A program made the translations under genes and the position numbers. This document shows positions 7,272-15,736 of a DNA stretch of 36,039 nt, piece after piece (the first letter of the stretch is position 1; each line of letters starts with the position of its first letter). The notes beneath the pieces were generated by a model. That model was not told the origin of the DNA. It was given only the letters and a program-made list of their open reading frames with translations, and did not search any database. The DNA lies in contig NZ_JAAFKF010000037.1 of the NCBI RefSeq assembly GCF_013299175.1, positions 1-36,039 on the forward strand, given 5' to 3'. This DNA comes from Sphaerotilus sp. (GTDB taxonomy: Bacteria; Pseudomonadota; Gammaproteobacteria; Burkholderiales; Burkholderiaceae_C).

Positions 7272-10200
7272 ATGTCCGACAAAAACACGCCAGCCGAGGC
7301 TGGTCGCGCCGTGGTGCTGACGCTGTGCGGACAGCGCAGCGAAACACCACGGCTGCCCGCCTGTCTGACCGGCACGGGCGCACGCTTGCGCAGCGCGGAT
7401 GGACCCGACGGCGACAGTGTGTTCTTTCCGCCGGGTTTTCTGGTTCCGCACCAGACCATCGAGCTGACGACCTCGGCACGGCGTCGAGGCGATCCGGTGC
7501 CCGTGGCGGAGCGAACCCTGTCGCTCACGGTGGCGCCTGGCGATCTGGTGGTGCTGGAGCTGGCGGACGGCGGGGTGTTCATCACGCTGGGCGAGCGGTT
7601 GCAGGGGCGCCAGCTCTCGACACTGCCTTTGGAGACGCAGGCCCCGGCGACCTCGGACACCACGCGCGGCCTTGTCAGCGATGCCGTGCAGGAGCAGATC
7701 CGTCGCCTGCATGTCCTGCGCCTGGGGCGAGACCCCTCGGACGATGGCAATGTCGAGTGGCTCGGTGACAAGGCCGAGAGCCTCTTCGATGGGTGCGTGG
7801 TCGGCCTGGCCACGCGCTGGCTCGCGAAGCCGGCCGTGCAGCTCAGCATGGCGGTGGTTGCGTGGGGGATCGAGCAGAAGCTGCTGAACGGCTACGGTCT
7901 GCGGCGATGGCGCAGCGACACCGGCCTGGAGGAATGGCCATTGCCACAAGGAGAGCTGGCCCGGCTGCTGCCCCGCGCAGGCCAGGACCAGCCTCTGCTG
8001 ATCTTCCTGCACGAGCTGGGTTCGAACACGCTCGGCAGCTTCGGCGCGCTCCAGGGCACGCCGGAACTGGTCGAACTCGGGCGGCGTTTTTCCGGCGGGA
8101 TCTATGGCTTCGACCATCCCACCCTGTCGTGCAGCCCGATCAAGAACGCGCGGATGCTGGTGGACCTGCTGCCCCAGGGCGCCCACATCAGCCTGGTCAC
8201 GCACGGTCGCGGCGGGCTGGTGGGCGATGTGCTGTGTCTGCACAAGGCCGATGATGCGTTGCTGGACGAAGGCGACCGTGCCGATCTGGACGCGCTGCTG
8301 GACGAGGTGAAGGCCAAAGGTCTGAAGGTGCAGCGGTACCTGCGCGTGGCCAGCCCAGCGGCGGGCACGCAGTTGCTGGGCGAATCGCTGGAGGGATTCC
8401 TGTCGGCCGCCTTGTCGGTCGTGGGCAGCGGCGCCAATCTGCTTGGGCCTTGGGCGGGGCTGGCGTACGGGGCGTTCAAGCGGCTGGTCATCGAGATGGT
8501 GCGGCACCGGGCCGATCCCGAACTCGTGCCGGGGCTGGCGCCCTTGATGCCCGGCTCCAAGCTGACCGCCTTGCTCCAAAGCGCCAAGGTGCAAGACACG
8601 CTGCAGATGGCGATCCTCGCAGGGGACACGAATGCGCAGGAGGGATTGCTGCGCCGCCTGGGGCTGTGGCTGCTAGACAGGAAGGTACATGGCACGCCGT
8701 TCCACGATCTGGTGGTGGACGCCCCTTCGATGCTGGCCGGCATCGCCAAGCAGGCCAAAGCCCTGGCCCGGCTGGACGCCCGTCCCGAGGTCAACCACTT
8801 CCGCTACTTCCAGCATGCGCCGAACGTGCGGGCGCTGAAGGACTGGTTGTGCGAGGACAAGGAGATGGCCGCGCTGCCGGGGTTCGAGTCGCTGGAGGCG
8901 GTGCAGGGCCAGATGCAGTTGGCCGACCAGAAGGCCACGTCCACCGATGCGAGGTCCAAGCGCAGCCTGTCTGACGCCGGCGAGCCATCCGGATCGGACA
9001 CGTCGGCGGAGACGCCCCGCCTCCTGCGCAGCACCTTGCGCCGCAAGTTGACGGTTTCCGTCCACGCCGCCGACCTGCGCTTCCTGCCGGGCGTGCTGAT
9101 GGTCGGCCACTACGAGCAGGATCCGATCGCCGGCCCGCAGGCGGTGCTGGACCGCGAGCTGCTGCAGGGGTTGCTGACCGAGCGCCACAGCCTGGGGCTG
9201 TATCCGGGGCCGATCGGCTCGGCGCTGGCGGTGCTGCCCAAGGGCGGCGACACGCAGCGCGGCGCGGTCATCGTCGGCCTGGGGCGCTTCGAGGCGCCGC
9301 TGACCCGCGACGGACTGACCGAGGCGGTGATGGCCGGCGTGCTGCGCTATCTGCTGCAGGTGAGCGACTGCCACGGCCCGGCAGCGCGGGGGATGGAGCT
9401 GAACACGCTGCTGATCGGCACCAACTCGGCGTCCAGCCTGTCGATGGGCGCGTCGGTGGAGGCGCTGGTGCGCGGTGTGCTGGAGGCCAATGCGCGCTTC
9501 CACGACACGACGCGGCAGGATCTGCGCGTCGAGCGGCTGCGCATCGTCGAGCTGTACCTGGACACCGCCATCACCGCCACCTACGCGCTGAACGAGTCCG
9601 GCCGCCAGCAGGCGCTGCGCACGGCGGCGGCGCAGCTCGACACCCAGCTCGTGACCCTCCCGACGCTCCGACAGGACGAAGGTGCCCGCCCACGCCTGTT
9701 CGACGGCGCCGCAGCGGGCGGCAACTACTGGCCACGCCTGATGGTCACGGACGCCCGCCGCAGCGAGGACGGCGCCGAGACGGACACCCCGCCGACGCCC
9801 GCGCCGCCAGGCAAGCCGCTGCGACCCGCCCCGGTGGCCACGTGGCTGCGCTACCTGCACCTCGGCCAGCGCGCCCGCGTCGAGACGGTGGAGCAGCGGC
9901 GCCAGCCCGGACTGGTCGAGCAGCTCGTGCGCCAGCAGATCCAGGACAACCGCTGGAGTCCGGATGCCGGCCGGGCGCTGTTCCACCTGATGGTGCCGCA
10001 CGCCCTGAAGGACACCCTGCGCCACTTCGGGCAACTGGTGGTGGTGGTCGATGACCAGACCGCCAACATGCCGTGGGAGCTGGTGGCGGCGGACGATCCG
10101 GGGCGTGCCGGTGCCCGGCCGCGTGCCTTGGCGCTGTGCATTCCGCTGGTGCGGCAACTGGTCACGGCCGAGTACCGCCAGCAGTTGCGCCAGTCCACCG

Positions 10201-11957
10201 GCCGTGCGGCGCTGGTGATCGGCAATCCGGCGCTGGACGGGTTCAGCGAGCACTTCGTGAACGAGAAGGGCGAGCCGCTGGGGCAGCCCGTCTCGCTGGA
10301 CGGGGCCAAGGACGAGGCCGTCGCGGTCGCTGCCGTGCTGCGGGCGCAGGGCCACGACGTGACCTTGCTGACCGACGATCCACCGACCCGCGCCGCCGAC
10401 GTGCTGAAGGCGCTGTACCGCCAGCCGTGGCGCATCCTGCATGTGTGCGCGCACGGCGGGTTCGCGCTGCGCACGGTGGACAAGGTGGAGCTGACGGGCG
10501 TGCTGCTGTCGGATGGCGCGGTGATCACCGCCGCGGAGATTGAGGCGATGGAGCTGGTCCCGGAGCTGGTGTTCCTGAACTGCTGCCACCTCGGGCAGAT
10601 GACCACCTCGGTGCGGGCGGGCAGCGTGCAGCGGCTGGCGGCCAGTCTGGCGCGGGAGCTGATCGGGGTGGGCGTGCGCTGCGTGGTGGTGGCGGGCTGG
10701 GCGGTGGGGGACTGGCCGGCGCAGCGGTTCGGCGAGGTCTTCTACGAGACGCTGCTCGGGCCACAGGGGCTGGATTTCGGCCACGCCGTGTTCGAGGCGC
10801 GCAAGGCCGCGCAGGCTGCGGCGCCGCAGGACATCACCTGGGGGGCGTACCAGGCGTATGGGGATCCGGGGTGGCGGGCGAATCCGTTGGCGACGGTTGG
10901 CGGCCCGCGCCAGAACGACCATTTCGTGACACCGGACGAGCTGCTGGACAAGCTGGCGCAGTTGCGGGTGGAGGCCACGCAGTTGGCCAAGCGCCATGTC
11001 GCCACGGACGCGGAGCAGCAGGCGCAGTGGAACCGGGTCAAGGAGTTGGTCGAGCACAAATGCCCCGAAGAACAAGGCTGGCGCGATCGTCCGGAGGTGC
11101 AAGCCGCCTTGGGTCGCACGTGGTACGACCTGATGAATTTCGAGCAGGCGATCCCCTGCCTACAAGACGCGATCCATGGCGAGCAGGAGAAAGGAGCTGT
11201 GCCGATCCGGGCTGTCGAACTGCTGGTCAATGCGCTGGTGCGACGGGGACAGCAGCTTGCGCAGCTCGGGCAGCATGACGCCGCCGACGCGCAGGTGAAG
11301 TCGGCGCTGGACTGGCTGGATCGTCTCGATGCCTTGGCGGCCAGGCAGCCAAGCGGGACCACGGGAGAGCGCCGAAGTCTGCGCGGCAGCGCCCACAAAC
11401 GCCAGGCCGATGTACTGGCCCGACGCATGATGGACACCATCGGTACCGCGCGCGAAACGGTGAGGCGCAAGCTGTACGCGGCGATTCGAAGGGCCATCGC
11501 GGTCTACGAGAAGAGTGCGGAAAACCCGGAAAGCCCAGAGAGTCCCAAAAAACCGTATCCCCAGCTCAATGCCTTGGCGCTGCGAGCACTGGAATGCAAG
11601 CTGGATGAAGCCGTCGCGCTGGCTGCACTGGCTGCGCAAGCGGGCAAGGTGGCGCAGGAGCAAGCCCAATCGGCCGATGGCTCCATCTGGGACCACCTGA
11701 TGACCGCCGAAGCGGAGCTGGTGGCCTGGCTGCTGGCCGGGCCGGACCTGGCGAAGACGAGTGTCGGTCGGGACCGTGTGGCCCAGGCTTACGAGAAGGT
11801 GTTGAGCGCCCATCCGATCAATCCCGCGCAGTGTGATTCGGTGTGTACCCATCTGGAGCTGCTGGAGTGTCTGGCGAAGGCGCTCGGCAAGACCAGGTTG
11901 GTCAAACGCCTGGAGGTGGTGCGGGGGTTGGTGAAGGCTGGTGTACAACACGACTGA
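7272..11957 (+). CDS. Giant CHAT-domain (caspase-like) protease with pseudo-hydrolase domain
   Basis: A 1561-residue multidomain protein. Residues 1 to about 200 form a beta-rich N-terminal part of unknown fold. About 235-420 form an alpha/beta-hydrolase-like domain (DUF7379-like), with FLHELGSNTLGSFG near His247. Its nucleophile elbow reads THGRGGL, putting Gly312 where lipases have Ser. About 595-760 resemble a leucyl-aminopeptidase N-terminal/macro-like domain of CHAT proteins (VLMVGHYEQDPIAGPQAVLD). About 900-1215 is the CHAT protease with His1061 in HVCAHGGF and Cys1105 in FLNCCHLG, so the catalytic dyad is intact. The C-terminal 340 residues are helical and TPR-like. CHAT proteases are separase/caspase relatives that cleave specific partners, sometimes in antiphage or cell-death pathways. 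The next gene, 21 bases on, is a TRAFs-binding-like protein and may be partner or target (inference). Confidence 0.88.
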   Translation: MSDKNTPAEAGRAVVLTLCGQRSETPRLPACLTGTGARLRSADGPDGDSVFFPPGFLVPHQTIELTTSARRRGDPVPVAERTLSLTVAPGDLVVLELADGGVFITLGERLQGRQLSTLPLETQAPATSDTTRGLVSDAVQEQIRRLHVLRLGRDPSDDGNVEWLGDKAESLFDGCVVGLATRWLAKPAVQLSMAVVAWGIEQKLLNGYGLRRWRSDTGLEEWPLPQGELARLLPRAGQDQPLLIFLHELGSNTLGSFGALQGTPELVELGRRFSGGIYGFDHPTLSCSPIKNARMLVDLLPQGAHISLVTHGRGGLVGDVLCLHKADDALLDEGDRADLDALLDEVKAKGLKVQRYLRVASPAAGTQLLGESLEGFLSAALSVVGSGANLLGPWAGLAYGAFKRLVIEMVRHRADPELVPGLAPLMPGSKLTALLQSAKVQDTLQMAILAGDTNAQEGLLRRLGLWLLDRKVHGTPFHDLVVDAPSMLAGIAKQAKALARLDARPEVNHFRYFQHAPNVRALKDWLCEDKEMAALPGFESLEAVQGQMQLADQKATSTDARSKRSLSDAGEPSGSDTSAETPRLLRSTLRRKLTVSVHAADLRFLPGVLMVGHYEQDPIAGPQAVLDRELLQGLLTERHSLGLYPGPIGSALAVLPKGGDTQRGAVIVGLGRFEAPLTRDGLTEAVMAGVLRYLLQVSDCHGPAARGMELNTLLIGTNSASSLSMGASVEALVRGVLEANARFHDTTRQDLRVERLRIVELYLDTAITATYALNESGRQQALRTAAAQLDTQLVTLPTLRQDEGARPRLFDGAAAGGNYWPRLMVTDARRSEDGAETDTPPTPAPPGKPLRPAPVATWLRYLHLGQRARVETVEQRRQPGLVEQLVRQQIQDNRWSPDAGRALFHLMVPHALKDTLRHFGQLVVVVDDQTANMPWELVAADDPGRAGARPRALALCIPLVRQLVTAEYRQQLRQSTGRAALVIGNPALDGFSEHFVNEKGEPLGQPVSLDGAKDEAVAVAAVLRAQGHDVTLLTDDPPTRAADVLKALYRQPWRILHVCAHGGFALRTVDKVELTGVLLSDGAVITAAEIEAMELVPELVFLNCCHLGQMTTSVRAGSVQRLAASLARELIGVGVRCVVVAGWAVGDWPAQRFGEVFYETLLGPQGLDFGHAVFEARKAAQAAAPQDITWGAYQAYGDPGWRANPLATVGGPRQNDHFVTPDELLDKLAQLRVEATQLAKRHVATDAEQQAQWNRVKELVEHKCPEEQGWRDRPEVQAALGRTWYDLMNFEQAIPCLQDAIHGEQEKGAVPIRAVELLVNALVRRGQQLAQLGQHDAADAQVKSALDWLDRLDALAARQPSGTTGERRSLRGSAHKRQADVLARRMMDTIGTARETVRRKLYAAIRRAIAVYEKSAENPESPESPKKPYPQLNALALRALECKLDEAVALAALAAQAGKVAQEQAQSADGSIWDHLMTAEAELVAWLLAGPDLAKTSVGRDRVAQAYEKVLSAHPINPAQCDSVCTHLELLECLAKALGKTRLVKRLEVVRGLVKAGVQHD

Positions 11958-11978
11958 ACCCGGCTGATGGAGAACCCC

Positions 11979-12908
11979 ATGCCCGCCCCCCTGTGCGTCG
12001 TCCTCATGCCCTACGGCCGCCAGACGCTGCCCTCCGGCGTGACCGTCGATTTCGACACCGCCTACCGCGACACCATCGCCCCGGCCATCATCGGCGCGGG
12101 CCTGGACCCCGTCCGTGCCGCCGAGGACACCCGCCAGACGCTGGAAGCTGCCCGCAGCACGCACGATCCCGCCCGCGTGCGAGAGGCAGCGGCGGCGCTA
12201 GGCCCGGTCGAGACGCTGGACGCCGGCACGCTGGTCGATCTGCTGCTGTCGCACCGCGCCGTGAAGGACCACGCGGCGATGGTCGATCTGGTGGGGCAAC
12301 TGCCCGAGCCGATCGCACAGACCAGGCTGGTGCAGGAACAACTCGGCTTCGCGCTCAACCGGCTGGGCCGCCGCGACGAGGCCGAGGCGGTGCTGCAGGC
12401 CGTCATCGCCCGCCACGGCCCGAGCGGCGAATCGAACGGGCTGCTGGGTCGCATCCACAAGGACCGCTGGGAAGCGGCGGTGCAGGCAGCCGATTCGGTC
12501 GCCGCACAGCAGTGGCTCGACAAGGCGATCACCACCTACCTGCAAGGCTTCGAGGCCGACTGGCGCGACGCCTATCCCGGCATCAACGCCGTCACGCTGA
12601 TGGAGTTCACCACGCCACCCGACCCGCGTCGGCTGGCACTGCTGCCGGTGGTGGCCTATGCGGTCGAGCGGCGCATCGCAGCGGGCGCGCCCGACTACTG
12701 GGACCACGCGACGCTGCTGGAGCTGGCCGTGCTGCGCGAAGATGAAGCCGCTGCCGCCAGGCACCTCGCCGACGCACTCGCCGCGGTGCGCGAGCCATGG
12801 GAGCCGGAGACCACGGCGCGCAACCTCGGGTTGATCCGCGCCGCGCGTGCTGCACGCGGCGTGGTGCAGGACTGGCTTGGCGCGACCGAAGCCGCGTTGC
12901 GCCGTTAG
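11979..12908 (+). CDS. TRAFs-binding/DUF4071-like helical-repeat protein with shortened N-terminal domain
   Basis: About 309 residues from the ATG at 11979, which has GGAG (11969-11972) six bases ahead; an in-frame ATG at 11967 would overlap that site. The first 30 residues, CVVLMPYGR then DFDTAYRDTIAPAIIGAGLDP, begin the deoxyribosyltransferase/TIR-like domain of the family. At about residue 40 the sequence passes directly into the helical repeat part (VDLLLSHRAVKDHAAM, RLVQEQLGFALNRLGRRDEA, GFEADWRDAYPGINAVTLME). Full-length relatives I recall are over 400 residues and carry a long stretch with VADLTTANxNVFYELGVRHA in between; that is absent. It is probably co-transcribed with the CHAT gene. 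Family call is good; function unknown. Confidence 0.75.
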   Translation: MPAPLCVVLMPYGRQTLPSGVTVDFDTAYRDTIAPAIIGAGLDPVRAAEDTRQTLEAARSTHDPARVREAAAALGPVETLDAGTLVDLLLSHRAVKDHAAMVDLVGQLPEPIAQTRLVQEQLGFALNRLGRRDEAEAVLQAVIARHGPSGESNGLLGRIHKDRWEAAVQAADSVAAQQWLDKAITTYLQGFEADWRDAYPGINAVTLMEFTTPPDPRRLALLPVVAYAVERRIAAGAPDYWDHATLLELAVLREDEAAAARHLADALAAVREPWEPETTARNLGLIRAARAARGVVQDWLGATEAALRR

Positions 12909-12914
12909 CCGCTT

Positions 12915-13634
12915 TCAACCCTTCAACGCCCCGAACACCGACTGCAGGATCTTGCTCCCCGTCCCGATCGGATCCTGCCGGATCTTCTTCTCTTCCTCGC
13001 CGATCATCCGGTAAAGCCCGTCCAGCGCCTTGCCGGTCACGTACTGCTGGACGCTGGCCTGCTGGTCGTTGACGAGTCCGAACGCCTTGGCCTTGCTGGC
13101 GATGGCGTTGTACTGCTGGGCCAGTTGCACTTTCTCGGTCGTCGCGGTCACGATCGGCAGGAACTTCTCGCCCATGGGCGTGCGCGTGCGTTCGGCGAAG
13201 AACTCGGTCACGGAGGTCTCGCCGCCCCGCAGGATCTGCGCCGCATCCCGCACCGACATCGACTTCACCGCGTTCACCAGCAGCGGCTTGGCGGCGGGCA
13301 CGGCCTGTTCGGCGGCGCGGTTCATCGCGGTTTCCAGCGCGTCGATCCTGGCGCCCAGCCCGAAGGTGCGCAACAACTGCGCGCCCTGGGCCAGCCAGTC
13401 CGGCAGCGCGATCCGCACCAGCGGGTTGTTCAGGAAGCCGCCGTCCCGCCCCAGCAGGCTCACCGCCGAACCCGCCCCGCGCTCCAGCGCCGCCCGCAAG
13501 CCCTGCGTCGCGTCGAGTTCGCTCAGCGCCCAGCCGGGCAGCGCGGCCGTGCCACCCAGCAGCGCCGCGGTGCGCAGCAAGGCCAGCCGGCGGGCGGCGT
13601 TCACGGTGGCGGCGGTGTGCGCGTCGAGGGTCAT
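12915..13634 (-). CDS. DUF4197 family exported protein
   Basis: A 239-residue protein matching the DUF4197 pattern: LSELDATQGLRAALERGA near the start, FLNNPLVRIALPDWL, then FFAERTRTPMGEKFLPIV, and LDGLYRMIGEEEKKIRQDP towards the C-terminus. The N-terminus has Arg residues followed by a hydrophobic run (LLRTAALLGGTAALPGWA), suggesting export to the periplasm or a lipoprotein-like anchor, though no lipobox Cys is visible. An AGGAG lies upstream of the ATG at 13634. It converges on the TRAFs-binding gene with only 6 bases between the stops and no visible terminator. The molecular function of DUF4197 is not established. Confidence 0.85.
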   Translation of the reverse strand: MTLDAHTAATVNAARRLALLRTAALLGGTAALPGWALSELDATQGLRAALERGAGSAVSLLGRDGGFLNNPLVRIALPDWLAQGAQLLRTFGLGARIDALETAMNRAAEQAVPAAKPLLVNAVKSMSVRDAAQILRGGETSVTEFFAERTRTPMGEKFLPIVTATTEKVQLAQQYNAIASKAKAFGLVNDQQASVQQYVTGKALDGLYRMIGEEEKKIRQDPIGTGSKILQSVFGALKG

Positions 13635-13716
13635 GCGGGTCTCCTGGGGGTTTGTCAGATCGGGTGAACAACGCGGGAATGCTACTCTTCGGTGACAGGG
13701 TCGCATGCGGTAGCCC

Positions 13717-14404
13717 TGTGGATAAGTTTCTGGATAACCTGGGAAAAGTCGATGTACCAGCCCGCCCATTTCGTCGAATCGCGGCCCGACGTGCTGCACG
13801 CGCTGGTGCGCCAGCACCCGCTCGGCCTGTTGATCACCCAGGGTCCGGACGGGCTGGAGGCGAACACGCTTCCCTTCCTGTTCGATCCCGCGGCGGGTGG
13901 TGCCTGTGGACAACTCGTGGGCCATGTCGCCCGCGCCAACCCCCTGTGGATAACTTCGCCAGGCGGTGCCGAAGTCGAACGCGAGGTACTGGTCGTGTTC
14001 CAGGGACCGCAGGCGTACATCAGCCCCAATTGGTACCCGTCCAAGGCGGAAACGGGCAAGGTGGTGCCGACGTGGAACTACGTGGTGGTGCAGGCGCGGG
14101 GCCGGTTGCGGGCTGTGGATAACCCGGCCGCAGCGCGGGCCATCGTCACCCGTTTGACCCAGACACACGAGGCGAACCAGCCCCGCCCCTGGTCGGTCGA
14201 GGACGCGCCGGCCGACTACGTGGACGCCATGCTGAAGGCGATCGTCTGCATCGAGATCGCTGTGGACAAGTTGGAAGGAAAATGGAAAACCAGCCAGAAT
14301 CACCCGGCTGCCAACCGCGCTGGCGTGGTGGCCGGGCTGCGCGCCGCGGGTGGTGACGCAGCGCAGGCGATGGCACAGCTTGTGGATAACCGGGCTGTGG
14401 ATAA
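13717..14404 (+). promoter_or_regulatory. Cluster of DnaA boxes in and around the paiB-like gene
   Basis: TGTGGATAA, the complement of the perfect DnaA box TTATCCACA, occurs at 13717-13725, 13945-13953, 14114-14122, 14381-14389 and 14396-14404. Near matches are TCTGGATAA (13729-13737) and TGTGGACAA (13905-13913 and 14261-14269). All eight are in the same orientation. The last two perfect copies start 15 bases apart and encode the C-terminal VDNRAVDN. In such GC-rich DNA the motif should be very rare. A DnaA-titration, regulatory or replication-linked site is inferred. No AT-rich unwinding region is visible here. Confidence 0.6.
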
Positions 14405-14408
14405 CTGA
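13752..14408 (+). CDS. PaiB-like FMN-binding negative transcriptional regulator family protein
   Basis: A 218-residue protein of the PaiB/FMN-binding split-barrel family. The N-terminus MYQPAHFVESRPDVLHALV and the segments LGLLITQGPDGLEANTLPFL, GHVARANPLW and ISPNWYPSK...VPTWNYVVVQARG are the family signature, which normally binds flavin. In Bacillus PaiB was reported to repress protease and sporulation genes, but most members are probably flavoenzymes. The ATG at 13752 gives the canonical start; the longer frame adds 20 unconserved residues. Unusually, its DNA carries four of the five perfect DnaA boxes, and its last residues (VDNRAVDN) look shaped by that. It is convergent with the phosphofructokinase gene. 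Confidence 0.88.
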   Translation: MYQPAHFVESRPDVLHALVRQHPLGLLITQGPDGLEANTLPFLFDPAAGGACGQLVGHVARANPLWITSPGGAEVEREVLVVFQGPQAYISPNWYPSKAETGKVVPTWNYVVVQARGRLRAVDNPAAARAIVTRLTQTHEANQPRPWSVEDAPADYVDAMLKAIVCIEIAVDKLEGKWKTSQNHPAANRAGVVAGLRAAGGDAAQAMAQLVDNRAVDN

Positions 14409-14427
14409 CGATCACAGACCCGCAGGC

Positions 14428-15642
14428 TCAGCGCCCCAGCACCTTCGCCACTGGATTCGGCCGCAAGCGGAACGCATCCGGCATCCCCGACCCCAGCAGC
14501 GGGCGCAGGTAGAGCCGGAAGGCATCGGTCACGTCGGTGCCGCTGGCGGTGAGGAACTCGTCCTCCATCGTGCGGGTCTTGCCGGCGACGGCGTCCAGTG
14601 GCAGCAGCTTGTAGTCCGCGGCGTAATAACCGGCGCGCTGGATCGCCACCGAGCCATCGCGCCCGCCCCACATCGCGAACTGCACCGCCTTCTCGCCGAC
14701 CTCGCGCGCCTCGCGCTGGTCCACGTCGCTGACGCAGCCGATGAAGCTGCGCTGCAGGTAGCCGAAGGTGTCGCCGCGCACGCGCTTGATGCCCAGCTTG
14801 CGCTTGATCTCCTCGCACAGCAGATCGGCCAGCGCCCCGGTGCCGGAGAGCTGCACGTTGCCGTGGTCGTCGAACTCCATGTCCTTGGCCAGCGTGGCGA
14901 TGATCGGCGCGCCGGCGGCGTCGTGGATGCCCTCGCTGACGGCGATCACGCAGCGGCCGAGGCGGTCGTGGGTGGCCTTCACGTCGGCCAGGAACTGCGC
15001 GATGTCGAAGGTGCGCTCCGGCACGTAGATCAGGTGCGGGCCGTCGTCGTCGAACTTCTTGCCCAGGGCCGAGGCCGCGGTCAGGAAGCCCGCGTGCCGG
15101 CCCATCACGACACCGACGTAAATGCCCGGCAGCGCCGCGTTGTCCAGATTCGCGCCGGCAAACGCCTGCGCCACGAAGCGCGCTGCGCTCGGGAAGCCGG
15201 GCGTGTGGTCGTTGCCGACGAGGTCGTTGTCGATGGTCTTGGGGATGTGGATGCAGCGCAGCGCGTAGTTCGCCGCCTGCGCCTGCTCGCTGACGATGCG
15301 CACGGTGTCGGACGAATCGTTGCCGCCGATGTAGAAGAACTGGCCGATCTGGTGCGCCTGCAAGACCTTGAAGATCTCGCGGCAGTAGGCTTCATCGGGC
15401 TTGTCGCGGGTCGAGCCGAGCGCGGAGGACGGTGTGGCGGCCACCAGTTCCAGGTTGTGGCTGGTCTCCTGCATCAGGTCCACGAGGTCTTCGTTGACGA
15501 TGCCGCGCACGCCGTGGCGCGCCCCATAGACGCATTCGACGCCCCGGTGCCGCCGCGCTTCGAGCACGACGCCGACGAGCGACTGGTTGATCACGGCGGT
15601 CGGGCCGCCCCCTTGGGCGACGAGGATCTTGGCGGGGTTCAT
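14428..15642 (-). CDS. pfp: Pyrophosphate--fructose-6-phosphate 1-phosphotransferase
   Basis: A 404-residue phosphofructokinase that phosphorylates fructose 6-phosphate reversibly in glycolysis. QGGGPTAVINQSL opens the protein. GGNDSSDT at 106-113 has Asp109 where ATP-dependent enzymes have Gly, which in the family signals use of pyrophosphate. The catalytic segment PKTIDNDL is at 134-141 and MGRHAGFLTA is the substrate-binding motif. Many Burkholderiales rely on PPi-type enzymes. The gene is divergent from the phosphoethanolamine transferase gene across 94 bases. PPi specificity is inferred from the motif, not measured. Confidence 0.93.
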   Translation of the reverse strand: MNPAKILVAQGGGPTAVINQSLVGVVLEARRHRGVECVYGARHGVRGIVNEDLVDLMQETSHNLELVAATPSSALGSTRDKPDEAYCREIFKVLQAHQIGQFFYIGGNDSSDTVRIVSEQAQAANYALRCIHIPKTIDNDLVGNDHTPGFPSAARFVAQAFAGANLDNAALPGIYVGVVMGRHAGFLTAASALGKKFDDDGPHLIYVPERTFDIAQFLADVKATHDRLGRCVIAVSEGIHDAAGAPIIATLAKDMEFDDHGNVQLSGTGALADLLCEEIKRKLGIKRVRGDTFGYLQRSFIGCVSDVDQREAREVGEKAVQFAMWGGRDGSVAIQRAGYYAADYKLLPLDAVAGKTRTMEDEFLTASGTDVTDAFRLYLRPLLGSGMPDAFRLRPNPVAKVLGR

Positions 15643-15736
15643 GCGGGGCGGCTCCTTGGGCAAACGCGAACAGGTTCGTGCATGGACCGGGATCATCCTA
15701 CGCCGAGGCCCTGGACCGCTCGGGGACAATCCCGCC

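Noticed and set aside
8673..11102. An 809-codon open frame on the minus strand
   Set aside because: It is antisense to the CHAT protein, His/Arg/Gln/Leu-rich and without motifs, so it is a compositional shadow.
13717..14404. The idea that the DnaA-box cluster is the chromosomal origin itself
   Set aside because: There is no AT-rich unwinding region and no dnaA, dnaN, rpmH or gidA gene in the window; the sites lie mostly inside a coding gene, so titration or regulation is more likely.
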